A stretch of DNA of 64,000 bases from AP-15 sp963845735. Lineage in GTDB: Bacteria > Pseudomonadota > Alphaproteobacteria > ATCC43930 > CGMCC-115725. Shown piece after piece: positions 8,186 to 16,942 of the stretch; position 1 is the first letter of the stretch; each line of letters begins with the position of its first letter. The notes below the pieces were generated by a model. It saw only the letters and a list, made by a program, of their open reading frames with translations. It was not told the DNA's origin and ran no database searches. The translations under genes and the position numbers were made by a program. Where the stretch lies: the NCBI GenBank assembly GCA_963845735.1, contig CAWJTR010000038.1, positions 62,001 to 126,000 on the forward strand, read 5' to 3'.

Positions 8186-9644
8186 GCGCCAACGGGACTG
8201 ATCGAGGGCCGCACCGGCAAGTGGGAAACCGTGATCGGGCTCGAAGTGCATGCCCAGGTGGTGTCGAAGGCAAAATTGTTTTCGGGCGCGGCGACCGATT
8301 TCGGGGCCGAGCCCAATACCCAGGTCTCGCCGGTCGACGCCGCGTTCCCAGGGATGCTGCCGGTGATCAACCGCGTTTGCGTCGAGCAGGCCGTCAAGAC
8401 CGGGCTCGGTCTCGAGGCCCAGATCAATCTTAAGAGCGTGTTCGATCGCAAGAATTATTTCTATCCCGACCTGCCGGCCGGCTATCAGATCTCGCAATAT
8501 TTGCAGCCGGTGGTCGGGCATGGCCGGGTCGTCCTCGACATGCCCGATGGCTCGACGCGCGAGATCGGCATCACCCGGCTCCATCTCGAGCAGGATGCCG
8601 GCAAAAGCCTGCACGATCAGCATCCGAGCCTGACCTATGTCGATCTGAATCGCGCCGGCGTCGGGCTGATGGAGATCGTTTCCGAGCCTGATTTGAGGAG
8701 TGCGGAGGAGGCGGGGATCTATCTGCGCAAACTGCGCTCGATCCTGCGCTATCTGGGCACTTGCGACGGCAACATGGACGAGGGCTCGATGCGCTGCGAC
8801 GCCAACGTGTCGGTGCGCCGGCCGGGCGAGCCCTATGGCACCCGGTGCGAGATCAAGAATGTCAACTCGGTGCGCTATGTGATGCAAGCGATCGAGTACG
8901 AGGCGCGACGTCAGGTCGAGCTGATCGAGGAAGGCGGCAAGGTCGCGCAGCAGACCCGTCTGTTCGATGTCGCGCGCGGGATCACCCGGCCGATGCGCTC
9001 GAAGGAGGAAGCGCACGACTATCGGTATTTTCCCGACCCCGATCTGTTGCCATTGGTGCTCGATCCCGACTGGGTCGAGGGGTTGCGCGCCCAATTGCCG
9101 GAGTTGCCCGACGCCAAGAAGGCGCGGTTCGTGTCGGACCTTCGTCTTTCGCCCGAGGACGCCGAGGTGCTGGTCGCCGAGCAGGCGAGTGCGCTGTTCT
9201 TCGAGCGTGTCGCCGAAGGGCGCGATCCCAAGGTGGCGGCGAACTGGGTCACCGGCGATTTGTTCGCCGCGCTGAACCGGCTGGGGATCGGCATCGAGCG
9301 ATCGCCGGTTTCGCCCGCGCCAACTCGGTGCGTTGATCGATCTGATCGCCGACGGCACGATCTCCGGCCGCCTCGCCAAGGACGTGTTCGCCGAGATGGT
9401 TGCGACGGGAGCCGATCCCGCCGCGATCGTCGAAAACAAAGGCCTGCGCCAGGTCACCGACGAGGGCGCCATCGCCGCCGCCATCGACGCAGTGCTTGCC
9501 GCCCAGGCCGAGAAGGTCGCCGAATATCGCGCTGGCCGCGACAAGCTCTACGGCTTTTTCGTCGGCCAGGTCATGCGCGCCACCCAAGGCAAAGCCAACC
9601 CCGCATTAGTTAACGAACTGCTGAAGAAAAAGCTGGCGGAATAA
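8182..9644 (+). CDS. gatB: aspartyl/glutamyl-tRNA(Asn/Gln) amidotransferase subunit B (frameshifted)
   Basis: GatB binds and phosphorylates the misacylated tRNA. The start at 8182 (MSANGT) is followed after about 20 bases by a one-base loss that shifts to the main frame. That frame carries GKWETVIGLEVHAQVVSKAKLFSGAAT, DAAFPGMLPVINRVCVEQAVKTGLGL, FDRKNYFYPDLPAGYQISQY, LHLEQDAGKSLHDQ and CDGNMDEGSMRCDANVSVR. A +1 insertion near 9310 shifts into the C-terminal YqeY-like domain (LIADGTISGRLAKDVFAEM ... GRDKLYGFFVGQVM ... NPALVNELLKKKLAE), ending at 9644. All GatB domains are present once the frames are joined. Confidence 0.92.
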
Positions 9645-9808
9645 GGGAGGGACGCCCCGAATCGTTCCTCGGATTGTCCGCTTGACGCGAGCCCCATAGG
9701 TCGGCAGGTTCGCATAGGAGATATCGAAATTTGCGGGGGAGGCACGGTGAGCGTGTACGGCCTGGGCTGCATGTCGGGCGAGGCCGCCCGTTTCCCTGCC
9801 TTCCGCCG

Positions 9809-10633
9809 ATGACCGGCGGCGCACCTCACGCCAAGCTGCTCGAAGTCAGCGACGTCGTGGTGCGGTTTGGCGGCATCGTGGCGCTCGACGGCGTTTCGTT
9901 CGATCTCGAAGAAGGGCAGATCCTGGGGCTGATCGGGCCCAACGGCGCCGGCAAGACAACGCTGTTCAATTGCCTGAGCCGGCTCTACACGCCGGTCAGC
10001 GGCGATATCCGCTTCGAGGGCCGCTCGCTCCTCGATCGTCCGTCGTACCGCATCGCCGAGATCGGCATCGGGCGAACCTTCCAGAATATCGCGCTGTTCG
10101 CGCCGCAATCGGTGCTCGACAATGTACGTCTCGGCGCGCACGCGCACAGCCGCAGCGACTTTGTCAGCGACACGCTGCGCCTACCCTGGGTGCGCCGGCA
10201 GGAGGCGACGACCAATGCGACGGTCTGGTCGCTGCTGCATATGCTCGATCTCGAAGACGTGGCGCTGCGGCCGGCCGGCGGCTTGCCGCTCGGCACCCGC
10301 AAGCGGGTCGAACTGGCGCGGGCGCTCGCCGGCCGGCCCAAGCTGCTGCTGCTCGACGAGCCGGCAAGCGGGCTCAATCATGAGGAAGTCGGCGAGCTCG
10401 GCGCTCTCATTCGCCGGGTACGCGACGAGCGCCAGGTCACAGTGCTGGTGGTCGAGCATCACATGAATTTGGTCATGTCGGTTTCCGACAAGGTCGTGGC
10501 CCTCGATTTCGGCCGCAAGATCGCCGAGGGCACGCCGGCCGAGGTGCAGCAGAACGCGGCGGTCATCGAGGCCTATCTCGGCACCGGCCACAAGACCGTC
10601 GATGCGGCTTCCGGCGGGAGTCCGGCCCGATGA
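9809..10633 (+). CDS. livG: branched-chain amino acid-type ABC transporter ATPase (LivG)
   Basis: This 274-residue ATPase has Walker A GPNGAGKTT (about residues 43-51), the LivG-type Q-loop/insert RTFQNIALF, a degenerate signature LPLGTRKRVELARAL, Walker B LLLLDEPASGLN, and the H-loop in VVEHHM. The C-terminal IAEGTPAEV...NAAVIEAYLG is typical of LivG. With LivF it would drive import through LivHM of the substrate delivered by the binding proteins encoded downstream. The ATG at 9809 is chosen because the upstream in-frame codons are Arg/Pro-rich and unlike the family. The stop overlaps livF (ATGATG), so the two are coupled. Confidence 0.92.
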   Translation: MTGGAPHAKLLEVSDVVVRFGGIVALDGVSFDLEEGQILGLIGPNGAGKTTLFNCLSRLYTPVSGDIRFEGRSLLDRPSYRIAEIGIGRTFQNIALFAPQSVLDNVRLGAHAHSRSDFVSDTLRLPWVRRQEATTNATVWSLLHMLDLEDVALRPAGGLPLGTRKRVELARALAGRPKLLLLDEPASGLNHEEVGELGALIRRVRDERQVTVLVVEHHMNLVMSVSDKVVALDFGRKIAEGTPAEVQQNAAVIEAYLGTGHKTVDAASGGSPAR

Positions 10634-11337
10634 TGCTCGAGGTCAACGGCCTCGAGGCGTTCTACGGCGAGCAGCAGGCGCTGTTCGGGATCGCGTTTGG
10701 CCTCGACGAGGGCCGGGTGCGCACCCTGCTCGGGGCCAACGGCGCCGGTAAGACGACGGTACTGCGCGCGCTCTGCGGCATGATCCGAACCGGCGGCGAC
10801 ATCCGCTTCGAGGGCAAGCGCATCACTGGCTGGGCGACCGAGGACATCGTGCGGCTCGGCGTTGCCCACGTGCCGGACGGGCGCGGCACGTTCCTGCGCG
10901 TCACGGTCGAGGAGAACCTGCAGCTCGGCGCGATCACCCGCCGCGACCGCGTCGGCATCGCGGCGGATATCGAGCAAATCTATCACCATTTCCCACGCCT
11001 CAAGGAGCGGCGGGCGCAGCAGGCCGGCCTGCTCTCCGGCGGCGAGCAGCAGATGCTCGCCGTTGGACGGGCGCTGATGCTGCGGCCGCGTCTGATGCTG
11101 CTGGACGAACCCTCGTTCGGGCTGGCGCCGCTGATCGTCGAGGAACTGTTCGCCATCCTGCGCCAGGTCAACCGCGACACTGGCGTCGCGATGCTGATCG
11201 TCGAGCAGAACGCCGCGCTCGCGCTCGAACTGGCGGAGCATGCCTATCTGCTGGAAACCGGCCGCATCGTCATGGATGGGCCGGCCGAAGCAATCGGCGC
11301 CGATGAGGGCGTGCGCCGCGCCTATCTGGGCTATTGA
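10630..11337 (+). CDS. livF: branched-chain amino acid-type ABC transporter ATPase (LivF)
   Basis: The 235-residue protein shows the short LivF type: MLEVNGLEAFYGEQQALFGI, Walker A GANGAGKTT, the family-specific VAHVPDGRGTFLRVTVEENL, signature LLSGGEQQMLAVGRAL, Walker B LMLLDEPSFGLAPL and H-loop IVEQN. It is the partner ATPase of LivG. The start ATG overlaps the livG stop by one base. The livH ATG follows 14 bp after the stop, consistent with one operon livG-livF-livH-livM and the binding-protein genes. Confidence 0.93.
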   Translation: MMLEVNGLEAFYGEQQALFGIAFGLDEGRVRTLLGANGAGKTTVLRALCGMIRTGGDIRFEGKRITGWATEDIVRLGVAHVPDGRGTFLRVTVEENLQLGAITRRDRVGIAADIEQIYHHFPRLKERRAQQAGLLSGGEQQMLAVGRALMLRPRLMLLDEPSFGLAPLIVEELFAILRQVNRDTGVAMLIVEQNAALALELAEHAYLLETGRIVMDGPAEAIGADEGVRRAYLGY

Positions 11338-11351
11338 AGCGGAGGCCGCGG

Positions 11352-12230
11352 ATGCAATTGTTGCTGCAGCAAGTGATGGCCGGCCTCGCCAACGGCGCGA
11401 TCTATGCCGGCATGGCGCTGGCGGTGGTCATGATCTTTCTGGCGATCGACCATCTCAACTTCGCGCAAGGCGAGATGGCCACATTTTCGGCTTTTGTCGC
11501 CTGGCAGCTGATCCACTGGGGTTTGCCGTATTGGGTGGCCTTCGTGGCGGTTGTGATCCTGTCGTTCATCGGCGGCGTCGCGATCGAACGGATCTTGTTC
11601 AAGCCGTTGCACCACGCATCGATCTTCGCCAATCTCGTCGCCTTCTTCGCCTTGTTCAGCATCCTGAACAGCGCCGACGGCTATCTTTGGGATTACACGA
11701 TCAAGACCTTCCCGAGCCCGTTCGGCACCAAGCCCTTGTTCGGCAGCGTCCTGATCGACGCCCACGAAGCCGGAATGATCGTGGTTACCGCAGTGCTGCT
11801 GGGGCTCCTTTATCTATTCTTCCGCGGCACGCGGCTCGGCCTGGCGATGCGGGCCGCCGCCGCCAATCCGGAATCGGCCCGCTTGGTCGGCATCCGGGTG
11901 GGCTGGATGACGGCGCTCGGCTGGGGCATTGCGGCGGCGATCGGCGCGGTCGCCGGCATGCTGATCGCACCGGTCGTGTTTCTCGATCCGAACATGATGT
12001 TCGGCGTCCTGCTTTACGGTTTCGCCGGCGCCGTGCTCGGCGGGTTGACGAGTCCGGGCGGCGCCGTGCTGGGCGGCTTCGCCGTCGGCATCATCGAAAA
12101 CCTGGCGGGCACGTTCATCCCCTATTTCGGCCGCGACCTGAAGCTGACGATCGCGCTGTTGGTGATCGTCGCGGTGCTGATGGTACGGCCCGCCGGAATT
12201 TTTGGCCGCAGCGTGGTGAGCCGGGTATGA
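11352..12230 (+). CDS. livH: branched-chain amino acid-type ABC transporter permease (LivH)
   Basis: The 292-residue hydrophobic protein has about eight membrane segments and LivH hallmarks: LANGAIYAGMALAVVMIF, then DHLNFAQGEMATFSAFVA (the conserved NFAQGE motif), AIERILFKPLHHAS, RGTRLGLAMRAAAANPESARLVGI (the EAA-like loop contacting the ATPase) and GLTSPGGAVLGGFAVGIIENL. It forms half of the transmembrane channel with LivM. The start at 11352 has a GGAGG site seven bases upstream; an earlier in-frame ATG would overlap livF and add MKRRPR only. The stop overlaps the livM ATG (TATGA). Confidence 0.92.
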   Translation: MQLLLQQVMAGLANGAIYAGMALAVVMIFLAIDHLNFAQGEMATFSAFVAWQLIHWGLPYWVAFVAVVILSFIGGVAIERILFKPLHHASIFANLVAFFALFSILNSADGYLWDYTIKTFPSPFGTKPLFGSVLIDAHEAGMIVVTAVLLGLLYLFFRGTRLGLAMRAAAANPESARLVGIRVGWMTALGWGIAAAIGAVAGMLIAPVVFLDPNMMFGVLLYGFAGAVLGGLTSPGGAVLGGFAVGIIENLAGTFIPYFGRDLKLTIALLVIVAVLMVRPAGIFGRSVVSRV

Positions 12231-13256
12231 CGACACCGCAGCAGGATACCGTGCCGTTCGCACCCGCCGTCGCGGAGCACGACGCGCGGCGGACGGCTTG
12301 GCCCGCGACCCGCCATTGGGTGCTGGCGGGCGTTTTGGCGATCGCGGCTGGTGCTGCCCTTCGTGTTCCAGGGCTTTGTCGTCTTCCAGTTGACCGAGGT
12401 GATGATCTACGGGCTGGCGATCCTTGGCCTCAACCTGCTGACCGGCTTCAACGGCCAATTCTCGGTGGGGCACGGCGCGTTTTACGGCCTCGGCGCCTAT
12501 GTCACCGCGATCCTGATGCATCAATACGGCATTGCCTATTACTGGACCTTGCCGGCCGCCGGCGGCGTCTGCTTTGTTGTCGGCGCCCTGTTCGGGTTGC
12601 CGGCGCTGCGGCTGCAGGGCCTCTATCTCGCGCTCGTCACTTTTGCGGCGGCGGTGGCGCTGCCGCAGCTCCTCAAATTTCATGGTCTCGAAGGCTGGAC
12701 CGGCGGCGTGCAGGGCATCGTCGTCGATCAGCCGGATGTACCCGGATTCCTGCCGATCGACGCCGATCAATGGCTCTATTATTTCACCCTGGCGGTCGTG
12801 CTGGTCATGTTCGCCGGTGCCGCCAACCTCGTGAAGAGCCGCACCGGCCGCGCCATCATGGCGATCCGCGACCATCCGATCGCCGCCGCCGCGATGGGCA
12901 TCAACGCGCCGCTCTACAAGACATTGACCTTCGGCGTCAGCGCACTTTTCACCGGCGTCGCCGGTGGCTTGGGCGCGCTTGCGGTGCAGTTCGTCGCCCC
13001 CGACAGTTTCACTCTGTTCCTCTCGATCTATTTTCTCGTCGGTCTGATACTCGGCGGCATGGGCTCGCTGCCGGGCTGCCTGTTCGGCGGCTTGTTCGTG
13101 CTCTACGTGCCGAACATCGCCGAATCCGTGTCGCGCGGGTTGGCGGGCGTCATCTATGGCGTCATCATGCTGCTGGTGATTTTCGTGATGCCGTCCGGCG
13201 CCGCCGGCTTCACGCGGTTGGCATTGGCGTATGTGTCGCGATGGCGCAATCGGTAA
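12227..13256 (+). CDS. livM: branched-chain amino acid-type ABC transporter permease (LivM, frameshifted)
   Basis: The ATG at 12227 overlaps the livH stop. About 40 N-terminal residues (MTTPQQDTVPFAPAVAEH... LAGVLAIAA) lie in one frame. A single-base shift near 12345 then moves to the frame carrying the rest: FQGFVVFQLTEVMIYGLAILGLNLLTGFNGQFSVGHGAFYGLGAY, GLPALRLQGLYLALVT, SRTGRAIMAIRDHPIAAAAMGI (the ATPase-contact loop) and LGGMGSLPGCLFG. These are LivM signatures, and reconstructed length is about 342 residues with around ten membrane segments. The shift falls in the first transmembrane segment and is likely an indel error. Confidence 0.9.
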
Positions 13257-13301
13257 CGGCCGGGCCGTAAGTCGGCCGCATACTTTTGCAGGGAGATCAC
13301 C

Positions 13302-14541
13302 ATGAAACATCTGACGCGTCGCACCATTCTCGCCGCCGCCCCGGCCGCGCTGGCCTTCGGCGGCCCGCTGCTGACCGCCCGGCCGGCCCGTGCCGCCGAG
13401 CAATACGGCCCCGGGGTCACCGACAGCGAGATCAAGATCGGCAACACCGGTCCCTATAGCGGCCCGCTGTCGAACGCCAGCCCGATTCCGATATCGATGG
13501 CCGCTTATTTCAAGATGATCAACGACCAGGGCGGCAGTGAACGGCCGCAAGATCACCTTCATCTCCTACGACGATGCCTATTCGCCGCCCAAGACCGTCG
13601 AGATGACGCGCAAGCTGGTCGAGAGCGACCAGGTTCTCTTCACTATCGGGCGAGGTCGGGACCCCGACCAACAGCGCGATCTGGCACTACATGAACGAGA
13701 AGAAGGTGCCGCAATTGTTCGTCAGCACCGGCGCCACCAAGTGGGACGACCCGAAGGGCCATCCCTGGACCATGGGCTTTTTCATCAGCTACCAGGCGGA
13801 GGGGCGCATCTACGCCGCCTACATCCTGAAGAACAAGCCCGACGGCAAGATCGGCGTGCTCTATCAGAACGACGATTTCGGCAAGGACTATCTGAAGGGG
13901 CTGGTCGACGGGCTCGGCGACAAGGCGGCGTCGATGATCAAGGCCAAGGATTCCTATGAGACCACAGACCCGACCGTCAACTCGCAAATCGTCGACCTCA
14001 AGGCGGCGGGCTGCGATGTCCTCGTCACCATCGCGATCCCCAAATTCGGCGCCCAGGCGATCAGGAAGGTGGCCGAAATCGAATGGAAACCGCTCCACAT
14101 CCTGAACGGCATCGCCTCGTCCGTCGGCGTGACCTTGAAGCCGGCGGGCCTCGAAAACGCCAAGGGCATCATTAGTGACACTTCCTTCAAGGACGCCACC
14201 GATCCTCAATGGCAAAACGATGCAGGCTACAAATGGTTCGTCTCGTTCATGGACAAGTATTACCCGAGCGGCGACCAGACTGATAACCAGAATGTCTACG
14301 GCGCGTCGATTGCCGCGACGACCGTCCAGATGCTAAAGCAATGCGGCAACGACTGACCCGCGAGAACGTGATGAAGCAGGCGGCAAATCTGCACGATCTC
14401 GAACTGCCGATGCTGTTGCCCGGCATCGCGATCAATACCAGCCCGACTGATTTCGCGCCGATCAGGCAGGCCCAGATGAGGCGTTTCGACGGCGAGCGTT
14501 ACGTTCCATTCGGTCCGGTCCTGACCGGCGCGATCGGCTGA
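13302..14541 (+). CDS. periplasmic substrate-binding protein of the liv transporter, copy 1 (frameshifted)
   Basis: This is a Leu/Ile/Val-type (Peripla_BP_6) binding protein with a Tat-like signal (MKHLTRRTILAAAPAALAF...ARAAEQ). Mature features are EIKIGNTGPYSGPLS, NGRKITFISYDDAYSPPKTVEMTRKLVE, QLFVSTGATKWDDP, GKIGVLYQNDDFGKDYLKG and QIVDLKAAGCDVLVTIA. Frames break near 13531, 13650 and 14350; after the last, LTRENVMKQAANLHD ... TDFAPIRQ completes the family C-terminus at 14541. The RBS is AGGGAGATC. The ligand is unknown; liv-type systems also carry amides, aromatic acids and others. It is a tandem paralogue of the next gene. Confidence 0.85.
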
Positions 14542-14670
14542 AAAAGCATCGGCGCGCTCGCACCACGCAAATTTGTGGCGATGGGCGCGGCCGCGCCTGA
14601 TACCATGCAAAGCACGCCGAGGCGCTCGGCTTCGCAATAAACGCACGAACATCGGGCTGGGGAGATCATG

Positions 14671-15915
14671 ATGAAGCAGCTCACACGTCGCACGCATTCT
14701 CGCCGCCGCGCCCGCCGCGCTGGCGTTCGGCAGGTCCGCTTCCTAGCGGCGCGGCCGGCCCACGCGGCCAAGCAATACGGCCCGGGCGTCACCGATACCG
14801 AGATCAAGATCGGCAATACCTGCTTCTACAGCGGCCCAGCCTCGTCCTACGGCACGATCGGGCAGGCGATGGCCGCCTATTACAAGATGGTCAACGACCA
14901 GGGCGGGGTGAACGGCCGGAAGATCAATTTCATCTCCTATGACGACGCCTATTCGCCGCCGAAGACCGTCGAGATGACGCGCAAGCTGGTCGAGCAGGAC
15001 CAGGTCTTCCTCGATGCCGGTCCGCTCGGGACTCCAACCAACAGCGCGATCTGGCATTACATGAACCAGCACAAGGTGCCGCAGCTGTTCGTCAGCACCG
15101 GCGCCACCAAATGGGACGATCCGAAGGGCCATCCCTGGACCATCGGCTGGCAGCCGAACTACCAGAGCGAAGGGCCGCATCTACGCCGCCTACATTCTGA
15201 AGCACAAGCCCGACGGCAAAATCGGCGTGCTCTATCAGGACGACGATTTCGGCAAGGATTATCTGAAGGGCGTGACCGACGGGCTGGGCGCAAAAGCGGC
15301 TGCGATGATCACCGTCAAGGCGTCCTACGAAACCACCGATCCGACCGTCGACTTGCAGATCATCGGCATGAAGGCTGCGGGTTGCGACGTCATCGTCAAT
15401 ACCGCAATCCCCAAATTCGCCGCCCAGTCGATCAAGAAGGCGGCGGAGATCGAGTGGAAGCCGCTTGCACATCTTGAGCAGCATCGGCAATTCGGTCGCC
15501 GCCACCCTGAAGCCGGCCGGATTGGAAATCTCCAAGGGCATCGTGTCCGACTTTTACTTGAAGGACCCGACCGACCCCGAGTGGAAGAACGATGCCGGCT
15601 ACAAGTGGTGGGTCGGCTTCATGGACAAATATTATCCGGGCGGCGACAAGACTGACGCCGGCAACGTCTATGGCCCCTCCAACGCGGCGACGGTAGTGCA
15701 GGTGCTGAAGCATGTGCGGCGACGAATTGACCCGCGAAAACGTGATGAAGCAGGCCGCCAATCTGCATGATTTCCGGGTGCCGATGCTGTTGCCCGGGAT
15801 CACGATCAACACCAGCCCGACCGATTTCGCGCCGGTCAAGCAGGTCCAGATGGGACGCTTCGACGGCGAGCGCTGGCGGCTGTTCGGCCCGCTGCTGACC
15901 GGCGCTGTCAGCTGA
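14671..15915 (+). CDS. periplasmic substrate-binding protein of the liv transporter, copy 2 (frameshifted)
   Basis: This is a second Peripla_BP_6 protein colinear with the preceding copy. Identical or near-identical blocks include QYGPGVTD, NGRKINFISYDDAYSPPKTVEMTRKLVE, VPQLFVSTGATKWDDPKGHPWT, DDDFGKDYLKG and LTRENVMKQAANLHD. Divergence is greatest around the ligand-facing loops (IGWQPNYQSE against MGFFISYQAE). Apparent shifts fall in the signal peptide (two compensating ones, about 14695 and 14745) and near 15170, 15470 and 15710. Start is placed at 14671 by analogy with copy 1, since the GGAGATC spacing matches. Reconstructed length is about 414 residues. Duplication followed by divergence suggests a widened ligand range. 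Confidence 0.85.
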
Positions 15916-16094
15916 CGGGAGCATCGCCGCGCCCGCCGCCTGCTGAGGATGTGGCGAGTCACGGATCTTGACCGGAGCAATCCAGCGCTTGACGCCACTC
16001 GAGCGCGCCCTGCGCCGGTCGGCGATTGCCGGCGCCATCCCACCACGCGGCGCTGACAGATCGAGACCGCCATGTATTTTCCGAATTCGCCCCA

Positions 16095-16853
16095 ATGAGC
16101 TGGGCGAGGGCGCTCGCGTTCAATTTTGCCCTCATCGCCTGGACGCTTGTCCTCGGCACACTCGGGCTGCCGTTCCTGCTGGCGCCGCGCGCGGCGGCAA
16201 TGGCTTTTGGCCGGTTCTGGGCGCGCGGGGTGCTCGCTCTGCTTAGGCTCATCGTCGGCCTCGATCACCGCATCGTCGGGCTTAACCGCATCCCCCCAGG
16301 CGGCTGCATCATCGCGATGAAGCATCAATCCGCTTGGGACGCTCTGATCCTGCCGATCGTGCTGGGCGACCCCGCGATCGTGGTCAAGCGCGAGCTGCTG
16401 CTGCTGCCGTTTTATGGCTGGTACGCAGCGCGCGCCGGCTCGATCGTCATCGACCGCAAGGCCGGCGCGGCGGCCCTGCGTCATCTGGTCGCCGCGGCCC
16501 GGCCCGTTGCGGCCGAGGGGCGCCCGATTGTGATCTTTCCGCAAGGAACCCGGGTGGCGCCGGGAGCCTCGATACCCTATCAGCCGGGCGTTGCCGCGCT
16601 CTACCAGGCGCTGGGCGTGCCGCTGGTTCCGGCGGCGGTCAATTCCGGCCTGTTCTGGGGGCGGCGAGCGTTCGTCAAGCGCCGCGGACGCATCGTCCTC
16701 GAATTTCTCGAACCGATCCCGCCGGGCTGGCCGCGCCGCCGGCTGATGGCCGAGCTCGAACAGCGGATCGAGACCGCTACCACGGCGCTCGAACGGGAGG
16801 CAGAGGCGGCGGTGCGCGATCTTGGTTTGCCGGGCCGCGCCAAGAGGGCCTGA
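16095..16853 (+). CDS. plsC: 1-acyl-sn-glycerol-3-phosphate acyltransferase (PlsC family)
   Basis: The 252-residue protein has an N-terminal membrane helix (about residues 5-35) and the acyltransferase motifs: motif I KHQSAWDAL (HX4D), motif II-like region LLLLPFYGWYAARAGSIVIDRK, motif III IVIFPQGTR, and motif IV-like VPLVPAAVNSG. It would acylate lysophosphatidic acid at the sn-2 position during phospholipid synthesis, at the inner membrane. The start at 16095 (MSWARALAFNFAL) begins directly before the membrane helix; the upstream in-frame codons look non-coding. It stands alone between the liv genes and nrdJ. Paralogous lysophospholipid acyltransferases share these motifs, so the exact acceptor is not certain. 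Confidence 0.87.
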   Translation: MSWARALAFNFALIAWTLVLGTLGLPFLLAPRAAAMAFGRFWARGVLALLRLIVGLDHRIVGLNRIPPGGCIIAMKHQSAWDALILPIVLGDPAIVVKRELLLLPFYGWYAARAGSIVIDRKAGAAALRHLVAAARPVAAEGRPIVIFPQGTRVAPGASIPYQPGVAALYQALGVPLVPAAVNSGLFWGRRAFVKRRGRIVLEFLEPIPPGWPRRRLMAELEQRIETATTALEREAEAAVRDLGLPGRAKRA

Positions 16854-16942
16854 GCCGCGCCGGCGTAGAACCCGCATGCTTTTGAACGAATGCGGAACGA
16901 TGCCTGCTGTGATATAGATCGTCCGAGGAGGAAATCTCAGCC

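Noticed and set aside
7880..9310. Programmed ribosomal frameshifting in gatA/gatB
   Set aside because: There are several sites per gene, no slippery heptamer or pseudoknot pattern, and the same type of break occurs in unrelated genes throughout the window.
11814..13562. 582-codon minus-strand open frame
   Set aside because: It is antisense to livH/livM and reads as His/Arg/Gln-rich noise.
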